Shown: in pieces, positions 43,292-51,563 of the stretch
Numbering within the stretch: the first letter of the stretch is position 1
Layout of the letters: the number at the start of each line of letters is the position of its first letter
DNA from: an uncultured Duncaniella sp.
GTDB lineage: Bacteria; Bacteroidota; Bacteroidia; Bacteroidales; Muribaculaceae
Assembly: GCA_910578515.1 (NCBI GenBank)
Contig: CAJTQR010000005.1
Span: 62,001-126,000, forward strand
Direction: 5' to 3'
Length of the DNA: 64,000 bases
Notes under the pieces: model-generated
Seen by the model: only the letters and a program-made list of their open reading frames with translations
Databases searched by the model: none
What the model was told of the DNA's origin: nothing
Program-made: the position numbers and the translations under genes

Positions 43292-44494
43292 CTAAATTGA
43301 TTTTAGAATCAGCGAATTAGCCTTGTCAATCGCCGAGGTGTCAAGCGAAGACAGATATATTTGTGTGGTGGATTCAGAGTCATGTCCCATTCCCTCGCTG
43401 ATTATGCTAATCGGAATCCCTTTTGACTTTGCAGCTGATGCCCAGCTATGGCGCGCCACATATAGTGTGAGTGGGATTGTGATACCAGCCATTTTTGCGA
43501 GTTGTTTTAGATTGAGGTTGATGTAATGACTCATATTGCGGTATACGCTACGGTCATGCTCTCCGGATTTTGTGATGATGGGGAGCAGATATCGGCTTTG
43601 ATTCTTGGGATATTTGTCGAGTATCGACTGCATCTCGCTTGTCCATTTTATCATGAGTAGTTGCCCGGTTTTTCGGCGGCGGTAGGTGAGATGTCCGTTT
43701 CGTAGGTCGGATTTTTGCAGATAAGCCATATCGATAAAGCTCATGCCACGAAATATGAAGCTTAACATAAACATGTCGCGAGCATAATCTACTACCGGAG
43801 TGGCTGAGAGGTCCATTCGCCTGATAAGTTTAATTACATGTATTGGGAGTGCCCGTTTTACAGTTTTCCCGATACCGGTATAGACATGCCGGAAGGGGAA
43901 CGACTGGTCCACAATCCCTTGCTCCACAGCACGGTTATATACAGCGCGTAGTACACGCATATAGAAGGAGGTGGTGTTGGGGGACAGCCCCTTGGTGTGA
44001 AGATAAGATTCAAATTCCTCAATAATTTCCGATGTGAGGCAATCCAACGGAAGGTCCTTGTGGCTGCGGTATTCCTTAAAGCAATTGAGTGTGGATTGAT
44101 AGGTTTCGGAGGTTCGTATGCGCCCATTCTTTTTCAACTGTGATATTATTGAGCGGATGAATACAAAGAGCATATACTCTGTGACGCACTTGTGGTACTC
44201 ATTAACAACTTCCGCTGTGGTATAGGGCATATATCGCCTGTCAAGTTTAGTTATTATCCTGATTAAGCGGTTGCGGTCATGGCGGATATCCTCTGAGAGT
44301 TGTCTTAACTCATCCATGCGCTCTGGGCTGCCGGCTATAATCGGGCAATCATTTCTGCTGTCCCATTCATCTGATTTGATATGATAGGTGGTAGATATCT
44401 GTTTTACAATCCGTTGATGTATGATTTGATAATACACAGTTCCCTCTTTTCCGTAAATTGAGGAAACGCGGAGTTTTACCTTGATAGATGCCAT
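43292..44494 (-). CDS. Tyrosine recombinase (site-specific integrase/invertase)
   Basis: 400 residues from the ATG at 44494 (MASIKVKLRV); a longer start at 44524 would lie in the inverted repeat. Parts: an arm-binding N domain (about 1-90), a SAM-like core-binding domain (about 105-200) and the catalytic domain with Arg249 (FRGMSF), Lys275 (RRKTG), Arg348 (VARHSWAS), His371 (MGHDS) and the nucleophile Tyr380 (QIYLSS). All catalytic residues except the first His of HxxR (here Tyr, as in many Bacteroidetes enzymes) are in place, so it should be active. No excisionase, relaxase or phage gene is near, which fits a DNA invertase or a lone remnant. Confidence 0.93.
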   Translation of the reverse strand: MASIKVKLRVSSIYGKEGTVYYQIIHQRIVKQISTTYHIKSDEWDSRNDCPIIAGSPERMDELRQLSEDIRHDRNRLIRIITKLDRRYMPYTTAEVVNEYHKCVTEYMLFVFIRSIISQLKKNGRIRTSETYQSTLNCFKEYRSHKDLPLDCLTSEIIEEFESYLHTKGLSPNTTSFYMRVLRAVYNRAVEQGIVDQSFPFRHVYTGIGKTVKRALPIHVIKLIRRMDLSATPVVDYARDMFMLSFIFRGMSFIDMAYLQKSDLRNGHLTYRRRKTGQLLMIKWTSEMQSILDKYPKNQSRYLLPIITKSGEHDRSVYRNMSHYINLNLKQLAKMAGITIPLTLYVARHSWASAAKSKGIPISIISEGMGHDSESTTQIYLSSLDTSAIDKANSLILKSI

Positions 44495-44511
44495 AGCTAA
44501 GACTTTTTTTC

Positions 44512-44575
44512 CGGAAATATACAAAATGAGATAGGACTATGTAATAAATGGTACACCCCATTTTGTATATTTCCG
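44512..44575. repeat. Perfect 17-bp inverted repeat upstream of the recombinase gene
   Basis: CGGAAATATACAAAATG at 44512-44528 and its exact complement CATTTTGTATATTTCCG at 44559-44575 flank 30 bases. The left arm begins 18 bases before the recombinase start codon, and the SMR gene ends 29 bases beyond the right arm. The arms are AT-rich and no T run follows, so a normal terminator is unlikely. A recombination site, an invertible mini-segment or an operator are the options. Confidence 0.9.
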
Positions 44576-44603
44576 CTTTATGTCTATAGTTATGGCTGCA
44601 GAG

Positions 44604-44927
44604 TCAATGGATAATTTTTAGACCTATGATGGATGCAATAAGGGTAAAGAGAAAGAAAATTCGCCAGAACGTGGCGGCTTCGTTGAAAAAACAGATTCCG
44701 ATGATTACCGCTCCGGCTGCGCCGATACCTGTCCATACCGGATAGACTGTACCTATTGGTATGGTCTGGGATGCTTTTGCCATGAGAACCATGCTTAGTA
44801 TCAAAGCCACAAAAAATCCGCTCCACCACCAATATAATTCGGTGCCTTCGGCAGTTTTTGTCTTTCCAAGACAGAAGGTAAACACTACTTCCATTAATCC
44901 GGCTGTAATCAGTATAATCCAATTCAT
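44604..44927 (-). CDS. Small multidrug resistance (SMR) family transporter
   Basis: 107 residues from the ATG at 44927 (MNWIILITAG), four membrane helices. The essential membrane Glu is in AGLMEVVFTF and the family blocks YPVWTGIGAAGAVIIGI and GLKIIH are seen. SMR dimers exchange protons for cationic drugs (EmrE type) or guanidinium (Gdx type); the YPVWTGIG segment fits both. It diverges from a Crp/Fnr regulator gene with a palindrome between them, which suggests control by that regulator. Confidence 0.93.
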   Translation of the reverse strand: MNWIILITAGLMEVVFTFCLGKTKTAEGTELYWWWSGFFVALILSMVLMAKASQTIPIGTVYPVWTGIGAAGAVIIGICFFNEAATFWRIFFLFTLIASIIGLKIIH

Positions 44928-44945
44928 GCTGTCAGAAATTTTTTG

Positions 44946-44953
44946 CAAATTTA
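44946..44953 (-). promoter_or_regulatory. Probable -7 box of the SMR gene
   Basis: TAAATTTG on the minus strand, 18 bases before the start codon; the -33 position lies against the palindrome at 44975-44990. Confidence 0.5.
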
Positions 44954-44974
44954 GATTATAACAATTTTTTGAAA

Positions 44975-44990
44975 ATTATCATTTGATAAT
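44975..44990. promoter_or_regulatory. Palindromic candidate operator between SMR and Crp/Fnr genes
   Basis: ATTATCA-TT-TGATAAT, a perfect 7-2-7 inverted repeat. It covers the region just upstream of the SMR -33 position and lies about 50 bases before the regulator -7 box, a natural place for a Crp/Fnr-type dimer. Confidence 0.5.
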
Positions 44991-45040
44991 AAATAGACAA
45001 GAAATCCGTGAAAATTAGCCGTAATAAATTGAGAGTTTAT

Positions 45041-45048
45041 TAAATTTG
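45041..45048 (+). promoter_or_regulatory. Probable -7 box of the Crp/Fnr gene
   Basis: TAAATTTG, 33 bases before the start codon; no TTTG at -33. Confidence 0.5.
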
Positions 45049-45081
45049 CATCCCGTGATAAATCGGCAATATTTATGAGAG

Positions 45082-45645
45082 ATGGAGTTTGGAGAAATAG
45101 TCAATAATATCAGTCCTTTGTCAGAGCGAGCATTATCTCTGTTGTCGCAAACAGTCGAGACTGTCACCTATAAAAAAGGAGATGTTGTGATTCGTGCCGG
45201 CAGATGTGAGGACTATATTTACTTTATAAAGAAGGGGCTGGTCAGAGCTTATTTCCCTGCTGATGATAAGGATGTGACTTTCTGGATAGGGCAGGAGGGT
45301 GCTGTGCTGATATCGATGGAAAGTTATGTGCTTGGGAAACCGGGATATGAGACTATTGACTGCATTGAAGATGTGACACTTTACCGTATTGCAAAAAAGC
45401 ATATCGAACATCTCTATGAAACAGATGTGGAGATTGCCAATTGGGGGCGTAAGTTTGCCGAATTGGAAATAATAAGGGCAGAAAAAGTGCTGATTCCGAT
45501 GCTTTTTACTACTGCTTCTGAGCGTTATGAGGAGTTTATGAAGAGGCATCCGGATTTGCTTAACAGGATGTCATTGGAGTTGATTGCTTCCTATTTGGGT
45601 ATCACTCCGGTGAGCCTGAGCAGGATAAGAGGCAAACGTAGATAG
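45082..45645 (+). CDS. Crp/Fnr-family transcriptional regulator
   Basis: 187 residues: a cyclic-nucleotide-binding-like beta barrel (about 15-110, VTYKKGDVVIRAGRCEDYIYFIKKGLVRAY in parts), a dimer helix and a short C-terminal HTH (about 155-187, ELIASYLGITPVSLSRIR). No four-cysteine Fnr cluster, and the cAMP-binding arginine-serine pair is not evident, so the signal is unknown. Such proteins beside SMR transporters are common in Bacteroidetes. It probably regulates the divergent transporter gene. Confidence 0.92.
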   Translation: MEFGEIVNNISPLSERALSLLSQTVETVTYKKGDVVIRAGRCEDYIYFIKKGLVRAYFPADDKDVTFWIGQEGAVLISMESYVLGKPGYETIDCIEDVTLYRIAKKHIEHLYETDVEIANWGRKFAELEIIRAEKVLIPMLFTTASERYEEFMKRHPDLLNRMSLELIASYLGITPVSLSRIRGKRR

Positions 45646-45756
45646 ATGGTGATATCAATATGTCATTGACATCCAGACTTGTCCTAATCGAAATAATAAG
45701 TGTATTCGTGGAGAGTTGAGCCGATGAACCAAATTTGAGGGAAGCTCGTTACTTAA

Positions 45757-45788
45757 GAAACTGTCTTGAATAAATATTGGACAGTTTC
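45757..45788 (+). other. Hairpin in the leader of the GlsB-type gene
   Basis: GAAACTGTC (45757-45765) pairs with GACAGTTTC (45780-45788), 14-base loop, 42 bases before the start codon. No T run follows, so it is not a plain terminator; purpose unknown. Confidence 0.5.
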
Positions 45789-45830
45789 AACAGGTTACTT
45801 GATTGTTAATTCACTAAAATTAGGTTTATT

Positions 45831-46082
45831 ATGAATTTTTTGTGGTTTATCCTCATTGGTATTGTGTCTGGTTTTGTTGCCGGTAAGCTTATGCGTGGAG
45901 GAGGTTTTGGAATGATAGTCAACTTGATTGTTGGTGTCATCGGTGGTGTATTGGGCGGATGGCTCTTCGGTCTGCTTGGCATTACAGCCGGTGGTATAAT
46001 CGGTAGCTTGATTACTTCAGTGGTAGGCGCTATAGTATTACTCTGGATTGTAGGACTTCTCAGCAGGTCCGGGAAATCATAG
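45831..46082 (+). CDS. GlsB/YeaQ/YmgE family membrane protein
   Basis: 83 residues, three membrane helices rich in Gly (IVSGFVAGKLMRGGGFG, VNLIVGVIGGVLGGWLFG, ITSVVGAIVLLWIVGLL), the transglycosylase-associated family pattern. Homologues are stress-induced small inner-membrane proteins of unknown mechanism. Monocistronic and convergent with the following regulator gene. Confidence 0.93.
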   Translation: MNFLWFILIGIVSGFVAGKLMRGGGFGMIVNLIVGVIGGVLGGWLFGLLGITAGGIIGSLITSVVGAIVLLWIVGLLSRSGKS

Positions 46083-46133
46083 AATATAGCATCTGGTGAT
46101 TGATGATACCATCGTGACAGAAAATGTTACGAA

Positions 46134-48266
46134 TCAGTCACCGGAGCTTTCTGTTGTTGCCCGATATTTATTAGGGAGCACACCGAATGATTCCTTAAAG
46201 GATGATGAGAAATATTTGGTAGATGAGAATCCTGTCTGACGTGCAATCTCAGCAACAGACATATCTGTCTTCCTCAACAAACGTGCGGCAGCTGATAGCC
46301 GCATGTTTTTTATATATACTGATGGAGATGAGCCCATCACGGATTGCATTTTTCGATAGAGATTGGTGCGGTCCATCGCCATCAATCTGCTGAGTGACTC
46401 CACGTTAAGTGATTCATCGCCAAGATGCTGTTCTATGGTGCGGTTTAGCCTTTGTACAAAGTCGTTATCAACGCTATGTGGAGCCGGAGGAGTGATTAGT
46501 TTCGTCTCGTTATATTTGGTCACAATATTGTCGCACAACCTGTCCATCTCCGAAGAGTGGAAGCGTAGAATTGAGTGGGAGAGTTGGGCTATACTCATCC
46601 TTTTCTTGAAGTAGCGTATATATAGAAATAGTGTGATGACAAGCAGTATCAGAAATATTATACCTTCAGCCATATATCTGATGATTTTGTTGCTGTTTGA
46701 TTCTACGGCATCAAAATCGTCGATATCGGGATTCGGAAAGAGGTATATTACATGGTTTCCCTCATCTATATCTTTGGGATAGAATCGACATGAACCGTTT
46801 GGATAGCCGGCTATAATCATGCCTGTGGAATCACATTTCATGGATTGATGATATAGTTCCGAGCCATTGAGCTCCAATCCATCAAGTATGCCTAAATGGA
46901 TAATCTCAAAGGAATCCCGACTCAAATGACGCAGACGAGATATGCCGACAGTGGTTGAAAACCAGATTTCATCACGATGGGGGATGGTATCGGACGTCAG
47001 GCGTTTCCCTGAATAGGGTACATTAGCCACTACATTCTGGATATTGTATTGCGAAAGTCCGATATTGGCGGCAAGTGTTGCTACAAGTGTCCCTGCGCTG
47101 TCAATCACCATCAGACCCTTTGGAGTCCCCAGATATATGTATTTTGTAATTGAATCTTCTGCGCTGCAGTTGATTACACCGCCCACATGACGTTCTGCAG
47201 CTTCCTTGGCTCTGTCTGATACATAGTATCCGCTCCTTTTGTATGGGTAAGGTTCCTGAACACATTTTATAGTGCCATATCGTTTAGGGTTGAGGTATCG
47301 TAATCCATTTTCTTTTGTGCCAACCCACAGTGCGCCATTGCGGTCAAAGGACATGCAGAAAATCTCATTAGGCATGGAGCTTATTTCGGTTAAAAGGTTG
47401 CCTGAATTGTCTATCTCGAAGTCATAGAGCATTTCATTGAATTCTTTTAATTTCCAGTCCCATCTCAATGTGTCAAGTGTGGCAATCCATGTGTGGTGGT
47501 TGTCGTTGTGCTTATGGAATGCAACTGAGAGATGGCTGTTGTTCCATCTGACACCTGTTTTGGTCAGTCGCATAGTGCCCGTGGGGAGAGCTGGACCTCC
47601 CATGTGTTTTAGCATCCCTGATGATATGTCGAGTGCACATACCTTTCCGTTATCGTAGCATAGAAATATGTTGTTGCCAGCCGTACTGATGGCTCCCGGC
47701 AAATTCTGGCTTATGCGGTTTAGGTTGATGATTAGTTCCTTATGTGGTCCTATTAATGAGCCTGATTTGTCGTCGGGAAATATTCTGTAGAGAGAGTTGG
47801 TGCTGTCAATCATCCAATAGCAGCCGCTTTCATCCACAAATATATCTTTGAGATTGTCGATGATAGGTTGGGTTATTACTTTTCGGGTGATATCCTTGCC
47901 TGTAACTGCGTTGAATATATGGATATGTTCAGTGTCGTAGTTGCGTGTCGCTGGAGTTTTCAGCCAGATTCTTCCTGCATTGTCATGAAATAGTTGCCGT
48001 GCTTTTCCTGTGGCTTTCAATTTTACTCCTGTCTCCAGTTCCACACTTGTGCTTTTGAATGAAGTACCGTCAAATATATTGAGGTAGCCGGCAGTAGCTA
48101 CCGCAACCCGTCCGTCGGGAAGAGGATGAATGGCACGTATGCGGCTCTCTGACAATCCGTGACGCATGTCTATTGTGGCTATTGAGTCAACGGGCAAATC
48201 ATGGATTTGTCCGAGCGCCACAACAGCCGACAAAAGGAGAATGATTGACGATAGTAAAAATCTCAT
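46134..48266 (-). CDS. Membrane-spanning regulator: periplasmic propeller plus AraC-type HTH, no kinase
   Basis: 710 residues. Signal peptide (1-20), a periplasmic region of two-component-regulator-propeller type (about 30-500, blades such as FHDNAGRIWLKT, FVDESGCYWMID, FDRNGALWVGT), one membrane helix (about 532-551), a short cytoplasmic linker, and an AraC/XylS HTH domain (about 605-702, LNVESLSRLMAMDRTNLYRKMQ and VAEIARQTGFSSTKYFSSSFKESFG in parts). Hybrid two-component systems of Bacteroides have HisKA, HATPase and receiver domains between membrane and HTH; here these are absent. It diverges from the GH operon and most likely senses a glycan fragment to switch that operon on. Confidence 0.9.
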   Translation of the reverse strand: MRFLLSSIILLLSAVVALGQIHDLPVDSIATIDMRHGLSESRIRAIHPLPDGRVAVATAGYLNIFDGTSFKSTSVELETGVKLKATGKARQLFHDNAGRIWLKTPATRNYDTEHIHIFNAVTGKDITRKVITQPIIDNLKDIFVDESGCYWMIDSTNSLYRIFPDDKSGSLIGPHKELIINLNRISQNLPGAISTAGNNIFLCYDNGKVCALDISSGMLKHMGGPALPTGTMRLTKTGVRWNNSHLSVAFHKHNDNHHTWIATLDTLRWDWKLKEFNEMLYDFEIDNSGNLLTEISSMPNEIFCMSFDRNGALWVGTKENGLRYLNPKRYGTIKCVQEPYPYKRSGYYVSDRAKEAAERHVGGVINCSAEDSITKYIYLGTPKGLMVIDSAGTLVATLAANIGLSQYNIQNVVANVPYSGKRLTSDTIPHRDEIWFSTTVGISRLRHLSRDSFEIIHLGILDGLELNGSELYHQSMKCDSTGMIIAGYPNGSCRFYPKDIDEGNHVIYLFPNPDIDDFDAVESNSNKIIRYMAEGIIFLILLVITLFLYIRYFKKRMSIAQLSHSILRFHSSEMDRLCDNIVTKYNETKLITPPAPHSVDNDFVQRLNRTIEQHLGDESLNVESLSRLMAMDRTNLYRKMQSVMGSSPSVYIKNMRLSAAARLLRKTDMSVAEIARQTGFSSTKYFSSSFKESFGVLPNKYRATTESSGD

Positions 48267-48300
48267 GCCAAATTACAAGAAGTCAGTGGGAAAATCGCTG

Positions 48301-48308
48301 CAAATATA
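48301..48308 (-). promoter_or_regulatory. Probable -7 box of the regulator gene
   Basis: TATATTTG on the minus strand, 34 bases before the regulator start. Its -33 region falls within or beside the first 17-bp direct repeat, which suggests autoregulation. Confidence 0.55.
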
Positions 48309-48317
48309 AATAAAAAA

Positions 48318-48357
48318 GCCGAAAATGTTGTAAAATATATGCCGAAAATGTTGTAAA
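48318..48357. promoter_or_regulatory. Two identical 17-bp direct repeats, candidate operator
   Basis: GCCGAAAATGTTGTAAA occurs at 48318-48334 and again at 48341-48357, 23 bases start to start, about two helix turns. AraC-type proteins typically bind direct repeats with such spacing. They lie between the regulator and the GH2 operon, 79 bases before the operon -7 box. Confidence 0.75.
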
Positions 48358-48435
48358 TGCTCTGTTTTAGGCGCATTTCAACAAAAATTGCCAAAAATCG
48401 CAACTAACGTGGCAAAAGGTGTCAAAATACATATA

Positions 48436-48443
48436 TACTTTTG
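48436..48443 (+). promoter_or_regulatory. Probable -7 box of the glycan-degradation operon
   Basis: TACTTTTG fits TAnnTTTG; there is no TTTG at -33, as expected for an activator-dependent promoter. Start codon 40 bases downstream. Confidence 0.55.
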
Positions 48444-48482
48444 CAAAAAGAAAAACTAAACGACCTATAAATCATCCGTGCA

Positions 48483-51400
48483 ATGAAAAATCAGGTAAAT
48501 ATAGCTACATGGCGAGGGATAAAGATAGCTGTGGTATTATTGGCATTTCTGATACCGCAGGTAGTTTTTGCCCGTATGACATATAATTTTAATTCCGGCT
48601 GGAATCTTTCATCGGAAAATAAGGCTGTAGCCAAAATGTTGAAGAAGCACCCGGTTACTTTACCTCACGCGTGGAATGAAGATGAGTCGTTCAAGGTTTC
48701 AACCTACGAGATGCCCACTGGAGAGGTATGGTATAAAAAGAAATTCCGTCTTCCTTCCGAAGTGATGACTTCGCTCAAGGAAAATGGTAATCGTGTATTT
48801 ATTGAGTTTGAAGGAGCACGCCAAGGAGCCGAAGTTTTCATTAATGGAAACAGGTTGGGTCTCTCTGAAAATGGAGTCATGGCATTCGGATTTGACCTTA
48901 CTCCTTATATAAAAGAGGGTGACAATCTGATAGAGGTTCGGACAGACAATGCCTGGGATTATGCCGAACAGGCTACCGGCACCACCTGGCAGTGGAACAC
49001 GAAGTCATTTAATGTAAATTATGGTGGTTTGCCTAAAAATGTGTGGTTGCATGTCACTGCTCCTGTTTACCAGACTTTACCCCTTTTCTCAAATCTTGGC
49101 ACTACCGGTACATATATATATGGTAGCGAGTATGATGTCCCTACCGGTTCGGTAACAATCAATGTGGAAAGCGAGGTACATAATTCGACCGATACACCTG
49201 TAACCAGAGCTTTGGATGTGACTGTAACCGACATGAATGGTAATAAAGTAGCTTCATTTGATGGTGCATTCAAGAGTATTCCTGCGGGTGCTACGGTCAC
49301 TCTTAAAGCAAAGAAACGGGTGAGCGGTCTTCACTTTTGGTCATGGGGTTATGGCTATCTATATGATGTGACTACTACGCTCAAAGGTGGTGAGCATTCA
49401 GATGCGGTGACCACTACTACAGGGTTCAGGAAGATAGAGTTCAAGAACGGTATGATTTATCTGAATGACCGTGTGATGATGGTGCATGGCTATGCACAGC
49501 GTACCACAAATGAATGGCCCGGTGTAGGACAGGCTATGCCTGCATGGCTCAGCGACTATTCCAACGACCTTCTTGTGAAGTCGGGTGGCAATCTGGTGAG
49601 ATGGATGCATACATGTCCCGGTAAGCAGGATGTGGAGAGTTGCGACCGTGTAGGTTTGATTCAGGCAATGCCGGCTGGTGATGCCGAGCGCGATTCGGAA
49701 GGGCGTAAATGGACCCAACGTTTGGAGGTGATGCGTGACGCTATAATATATAACAGAAATTCACCTTCCATACTTTTCTATGAGTGTGGCAATCAGCGCA
49801 TTTCTTCACAGCACATGAAAGAGATGCTTGCACTGCGCAACCAGTATGACCCGAATGGTGGTCGTGCTATCGGCTCGCGTGAGATGCTTGATAAGCCTGA
49901 GGCTGAGTATGGCGGCGAAATGCTGTATATCAATAAGAGTGACACTAAACCCATGTGGATGATGGAGTATTGTCGTGATGAGGCTCTTCGTTTCTATTGG
50001 AATTCATGGTCATATCCTTTCCACCAAGAGGGTGACGGTCCACTTTATCGCAACGCATCTGCGGCAGCATATAATCATAATAATGATGAGTTTGTGGCAG
50101 AGCTCGTAAGACGTTGGTATGATTATTGGATTGAACGTCCCGGTAGCGGTACGAAAGTAAATTCCGGCGGTGCCAAAATTATTTTCAGCGATACACAAAG
50201 TCACGGTCGTAGTGCTGATAACTATCGAGTGAGTGGTGTGGTAGACCCTATGCGTGTGGAAAAAGATGCATTTTTTGCTCATCAGGTGATGTGGGATGGC
50301 TGGGTTGATGACCTTAAACCGCGCACCTATATAGTGGGGCATTGGAATTATGAGCCAGGTTTTGTGGTTCCGACTGTTTATGTGGTCTCAAATGCTGACA
50401 GTGTGGTGCTTAGCCAGAATGGCAATATAATCCAACCATCAAGTCATGACTACAGGTTCTTGTACACATTCAAGAATGTAAAATATGAAGGTGATAGATT
50501 GACAGCAATCTCTTATGATAAAAATGGCAAGGAGGTGTCGCGTCATGAAAAAGTGACAGCCGGACATCCTGTAAGCCTGAAACTCACAGCAATTGAAAAT
50601 CCTACTGGATGGAAAGCCGACGGTAATGATGTGGTGCTTGTTCAATTTGAGGTGGTTGATGCTGAAGGACGCCGTTGCCCTCTTGATAACCGATTGGTGA
50701 AATTCAGTTTGAAGGGACCGGCTGAATGGCGTGGTGGCATCGCGAAAAACAAACCGTTTGGGTTCTCGACCAATCAGGCTGCACTTACTTCTACCTCGGC
50801 GTCGGCTGAGGGCTCCAATCCGGAGTTTGATGAGAAGCGCCTCGCTACGTTAAACCATGTCCTTTGCGATACTCTCCCGGTAGAATGTGGTGTTAATCGC
50901 GTTATGCTTCGTTCATTGGCAAAGCCCGGTAAAGTTCGTCTGACCGCGAAAGCCGAAGGATTGCCGGACGCTGAAATAGAATTTTCCACTATTCCTGTGA
51001 CAGTAATTGACGGGTTGACTACCTATAAACCCTCCGATGGGTTGAAGCCAATACTTGACAGAGGTGCTACGCCTGCTGGTGAATCATTTGAGCCGTGGCG
51101 TAGGGAAGTGGCAATAATTGATGCCGTAGCTGGTTCTGGAAATCCCACATTAAGCTTTGATACATACGAAAACACAGCGTGGGAAAGTGCTGCCCGTCTT
51201 GATTCCGCATGGGTGACATATACTCTTTCAGAACTTACAAACATTGATGAAGTTTGCCTGAAAATGAAAGGTTTCCGCTCCACCTCTTATCCAATACAGA
51301 TATATGCTCATCCTGAGGGAACTTCTGAATCCGTTAAAATATGGGAAGGTTGGACTCCGAAAGGGCTTGGTTTTGCTCATCTGCCTATACCTGCCGATGC

Positions 51401-51563
51401 TCCGAAGTCACAGCGTTACACAGTGAAACTTGTAGGTTCATCCACTACAAAGGATGCTTTTGGTGCGATTCAGGAGATGGACAGTAGAAACAACGAGAAG
51501 GCATCGAAAGGTAGCCACTCATTGAAAATCATAGAAATAGAATTTCTTAGAAATCTTAAATAA
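48483..51563 (+). CDS. Glycoside hydrolase family 2 protein
   Basis: 1026 residues. Signal peptide or anchor (about 1-30, ending VFA), GH2 sugar-binding jelly roll (about 60-200, VFIEFEGARQGAEVFINGNRLG in part), Ig-like domain (about 205-310), TIM barrel (about 315-600), further Ig-like domains (about 640-880) and a C-terminal F5/8-type or galactose-binding-like domain (about 890-1026). The nucleophile candidate is Glu495 in WMMEYC. At the usual acid/base site (GNE) the sequence reads YECGNQ, with Gln438 and Glu434 three residues before Asn437. Substrate could be a beta-galactoside, glucuronide or arabinopyranoside. The next gene starts inside its stop (TAATG). Confidence 0.9.
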   Translation: MKNQVNIATWRGIKIAVVLLAFLIPQVVFARMTYNFNSGWNLSSENKAVAKMLKKHPVTLPHAWNEDESFKVSTYEMPTGEVWYKKKFRLPSEVMTSLKENGNRVFIEFEGARQGAEVFINGNRLGLSENGVMAFGFDLTPYIKEGDNLIEVRTDNAWDYAEQATGTTWQWNTKSFNVNYGGLPKNVWLHVTAPVYQTLPLFSNLGTTGTYIYGSEYDVPTGSVTINVESEVHNSTDTPVTRALDVTVTDMNGNKVASFDGAFKSIPAGATVTLKAKKRVSGLHFWSWGYGYLYDVTTTLKGGEHSDAVTTTTGFRKIEFKNGMIYLNDRVMMVHGYAQRTTNEWPGVGQAMPAWLSDYSNDLLVKSGGNLVRWMHTCPGKQDVESCDRVGLIQAMPAGDAERDSEGRKWTQRLEVMRDAIIYNRNSPSILFYECGNQRISSQHMKEMLALRNQYDPNGGRAIGSREMLDKPEAEYGGEMLYINKSDTKPMWMMEYCRDEALRFYWNSWSYPFHQEGDGPLYRNASAAAYNHNNDEFVAELVRRWYDYWIERPGSGTKVNSGGAKIIFSDTQSHGRSADNYRVSGVVDPMRVEKDAFFAHQVMWDGWVDDLKPRTYIVGHWNYEPGFVVPTVYVVSNADSVVLSQNGNIIQPSSHDYRFLYTFKNVKYEGDRLTAISYDKNGKEVSRHEKVTAGHPVSLKLTAIENPTGWKADGNDVVLVQFEVVDAEGRRCPLDNRLVKFSLKGPAEWRGGIAKNKPFGFSTNQAALTSTSASAEGSNPEFDEKRLATLNHVLCDTLPVECGVNRVMLRSLAKPGKVRLTAKAEGLPDAEIEFSTIPVTVIDGLTTYKPSDGLKPILDRGATPAGESFEPWRREVAIIDAVAGSGNPTLSFDTYENTAWESAARLDSAWVTYTLSELTNIDEVCLKMKGFRSTSYPIQIYAHPEGTSESVKIWEGWTPKGLGFAHLPIPADAPKSQRYTVKLVGSSTTKDAFGAIQEMDSRNNEKASKGSHSLKIIEIEFLRNLK

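Noticed and set aside
44512..44575. Reading the 17-bp inverted repeat as an intrinsic terminator of the SMR gene
   Set aside because: The stem is AT-rich, the loop is 30 bases and the minus-strand sequence after it is A-rich, not T-rich.
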